The translations under genes and the position numbers were made by a program. Shown piece by piece: positions 5,035 to 6,613 of a stretch of 6,613 nt of DNA. Under the pieces are notes generated by a model. The model was not told the origin of the DNA, searched no databases, and saw nothing but the letters and a program-made list of their open reading frames with translations. Source of the stretch: Palsa-459 sp035510855 (GTDB taxonomy: Bacteria; Actinomycetota; Acidimicrobiia; Acidimicrobiales; RAAP-2); assembly GCA_035510855.1 (NCBI GenBank), contig DATKGG010000015.1:1-6613 (forward strand), in the 5' to 3' direction. Position 1 is the stretch's first letter. Every line of letters starts with the position of its first letter.

Positions 5035-6613
5035 GAAGCTCCTCCGACATGTCCCCAAAGGGGCGGTCACGTCGTCGGATCGTGGTTGTCGTGGTGCTCG
5101 CGGTCCTCGTCATCCTCGCATTCTCGCTCCGGACGATCGCGTCGATCTTCACGGACTCGCTGTGGTATTCGTCGATATCCGACGTGTCGACGAACGAGCA
5201 CCAGGTGTTCACCACGATGCTCGAGACCAAGCTCGGACTCTTCCTCACCTTTGGGCTCCTCTTCTTCCTCGCAATGTGGGCCAACCTCCTCCTGTGCAAT
5301 CGCCTCGGTCCCTCCGAGCTGTTCCTCGACGCCCCCGAAGACGAGCTCGTCCGAAGGTTCCGGGGCGCGGTCCGGCCCTACGCGGGTCGCCTCTACGCGC
5401 TGCTCGCGTTCGTAGTCGCGCTCATCGCGGCCTCGAGCGCGGTCGGCCAGTGGCAGAACTTCCTGCTCTTGACGCACGCCAAGAACTTCGGAGTGCGAGA
5501 CCCGCTCAACAACAAGGACATCAGCTTCTACATCTTCCGGCTCCCGTTCCTGACCTTCGTGGTGGACTGGGCGCTCGCCTCGCTGTTCGCGATGATCCTG
5601 GTGTCGGTCGTGTTCCACTACCTGAACGGCGGCATCAGGGCGGCTCGCGTGTCGCCCAGGGTCAGTCCCGCAGTGAAGGTTCACTTGTCGGTCTTGGTCG
5701 CGCTGCTCGCCGTGGCGAAGGCAGGCGGGTACCTGGTCGCACGGTGGCACATGGTGACGTCGACGACGAACGGGGTTGTCGAGGGTGCGGGCTACACCGA
5801 CGTGCACGCGAGGATCCCCGCCCTGACACTGCTCTTCTGGCTGTGCCTCTTTGCCGCGGTGATCCTCCTCGTCAACATCCGACAGCGAGGCTGGACGCTC
5901 CCGGTGATCGCCATCGGGCTCTGGGCGTTCGTCGCGCTCGCGATCGGCGTGATCTACCCGGCGGCGCTGCAGGCCTTCAAGGTGACGCCCGCACAGAGCT
6001 CCCTCGAGCTGCCCTACGTCCAGCGCAACATCGCTGCGACGCGCGCGGCGTACAACATCAAAAACATCAAGATCAAGACGTTCTCACCGGTCACGAGCTC
6101 GCCGGTGCTCGCACAGCCCGGCGTCACCGAAACGCTCGCCGACATCCGCCAGTGGGATCCATCAGGCGACATTGCGCAGAGCACGTTCCAGGTGAACCAG
6201 GCGCTCCAGAACTACTACACCGTCTCGATGCTCGGCGAGGACCGCTACGTGATCGACGGGAAGCTCACGCCGGTGATCGAGGGGCTGCGTGAGATCACCT
6301 CTTCGGGCCTGGCGCAATCGTCGTGGGTGAACCAGCACCTCCAGTTCACCCACGGCCTCGGCATCGTGATGGCGGCGTCCAACAGGGACTCGGCGACCCA
6401 GCAGCCCGTCTATGTCGAGAGGGACATCCCGCCCACCTCGGCGAACGGGTTCCCGACCGTCTCGGAACCGGGCGTCTACTTCGGGCTCAGCCAGAGCGGG
6501 TACGTCGTCGCCGACTCCAAGCAGCAAGAGCTCAACTACGAGGTCGGGACCACACCCACCTTCCAGCACTACAACGGCGGCGCGGGCGTCAAATTGAGCG
6601 GCTTCTTCACCCT
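5031..6613 (+). CDS. UPF0182 family (COG1615) multi-pass membrane protein (3' end outside window)
   Basis: The frame is open for 527 codons from GTG 5031 to the right edge; the family is usually about 900-1000 residues, so roughly the first half is present. Family hallmarks appear in order: a basic start then a Val/Leu helix (about 17-37), FTDSLWYSSI, ETKLGLFL, NNKDISFYIFRLPFL and HYLNGGIR. They continue with YTDVHARIPAL, VNIRQRGWTLPVI, IYPAALQAF, YVQRNIAATRAAYNI and the start of the extracellular part with VMAASNRD. About seven membrane helices precede a long domain expected outside the cell. The molecular function of UPF0182 is not established, so none is given. GTG 5031 is preferred over ATG 5049 because of the TAGGCT box 6 nt upstream; either leaves the basic residues and first helix intact. 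It lies 38 nt after the DivIVA-like gene on the same strand, so it may share transcription with it. Confidence 0.93.
   Translation, partial: MRSSSDMSPKGRSRRRIVVVVVLAVLVILAFSLRTIASIFTDSLWYSSISDVSTNEHQVFTTMLETKLGLFLTFGLLFFLAMWANLLLCNRLGPSELFLDAPEDELVRRFRGAVRPYAGRLYALLAFVVALIAASSAVGQWQNFLLLTHAKNFGVRDPLNNKDISFYIFRLPFLTFVVDWALASLFAMILVSVVFHYLNGGIRAARVSPRVSPAVKVHLSVLVALLAVAKAGGYLVARWHMVTSTTNGVVEGAGYTDVHARIPALTLLFWLCLFAAVILLVNIRQRGWTLPVIAIGLWAFVALAIGVIYPAALQAFKVTPAQSSLELPYVQRNIAATRAAYNIKNIKIKTFSPVTSSPVLAQPGVTETLADIRQWDPSGDIAQSTFQVNQALQNYYTVSMLGEDRYVIDGKLTPVIEGLREITSSGLAQSSWVNQHLQFTHGLGIVMAASNRDSATQQPVYVERDIPPTSANGFPTVSEPGVYFGLSQSGYVVADSKQQELNYEVGTTPTFQHYNGGAGVKLSGFFT

Noticed and set aside
4796..6292. 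Long open frame on the plus strand (498 codons)
   Set aside because: It overlaps the DivIVA-like and UPF0182 genes in another frame. Its product is Arg/Pro/Ala-rich without domains, while the competing frame shows clear UPF0182 motifs.
1..6613. tRNA, rRNA, CRISPR, insertion sequence or intrinsic terminator
   Set aside because: I saw no cloverleaf, spaced direct repeats, transposase motifs, or GC hairpin followed by a T-run. The gaps between genes are mostly too short for terminators.

Overview
The window is about 70% G+C, densely coded, and reads as chromosomal DNA of a high-GC actinobacterium. The gene set is a UPF0182 membrane protein, a membrane-anchored S16 (Lon-like) protease of the YlbL type, a DivIVA-type coiled-coil protein and an MreB relative, mostly with no Shine-Dalgarno sequence. 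From memory of similar gene neighbourhoods I lean towards the class Acidimicrobiia; I could not test that here.

Layout, left to right. (1) Minus strand, 439 to 1 and off the left edge: the N-terminal part of an exported trypsin/HtrA-like protein whose catalytic His and Asp appear to be missing. (2) A 183-bp divergent intergenic region, 440-622, with two short perfect palindromes and a candidate -10 box. (3) Plus strand 623-1627: an MreB/actin-fold protein with altered ATPase motifs. (4) Minus strand 2262-1624: a HEAT-repeat protein. It converges on the MreB-like gene so tightly that both stop codons lie in a single CTAG. (5) Plus strand, about 2188 or 2251 to 3414: the S16 protease, whose 5' end overlaps that of the divergent HEAT gene. 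(6) Plus strand 3427-4992, 12 nt further on: a DivIVA-like protein with a regular 11-residue coiled-coil array and a Cys/His tail resembling phage Mu gpF-type head proteins. (7) Plus strand 5031 to the right edge: a UPF0182 multi-pass membrane protein, truncated by the window.

The theme is the cell envelope: an actin-like protein, a DivIVA-like scaffold, a membrane-anchored protease and a large membrane/extracellular protein, with a HEAT scaffold among them. The protease and DivIVA-like genes are probably co-transcribed, possibly running on into UPF0182. Several plus-strand starts have no Shine-Dalgarno sequence but carry a TAnnnT hexamer 6-9 nt upstream, which suggests leaderless mRNAs.

The most interesting objects are the DivIVA / hendecad / MuF-like chimera, the two apparently catalytically degenerate proteins transcribed divergently at the left end, and the compressed gene junctions at 1624-1627 and 2188-2262. 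There is no sign of a CRISPR array, RNA gene, transposon or prophage, and no stretch over 300 nt lacks a gene.
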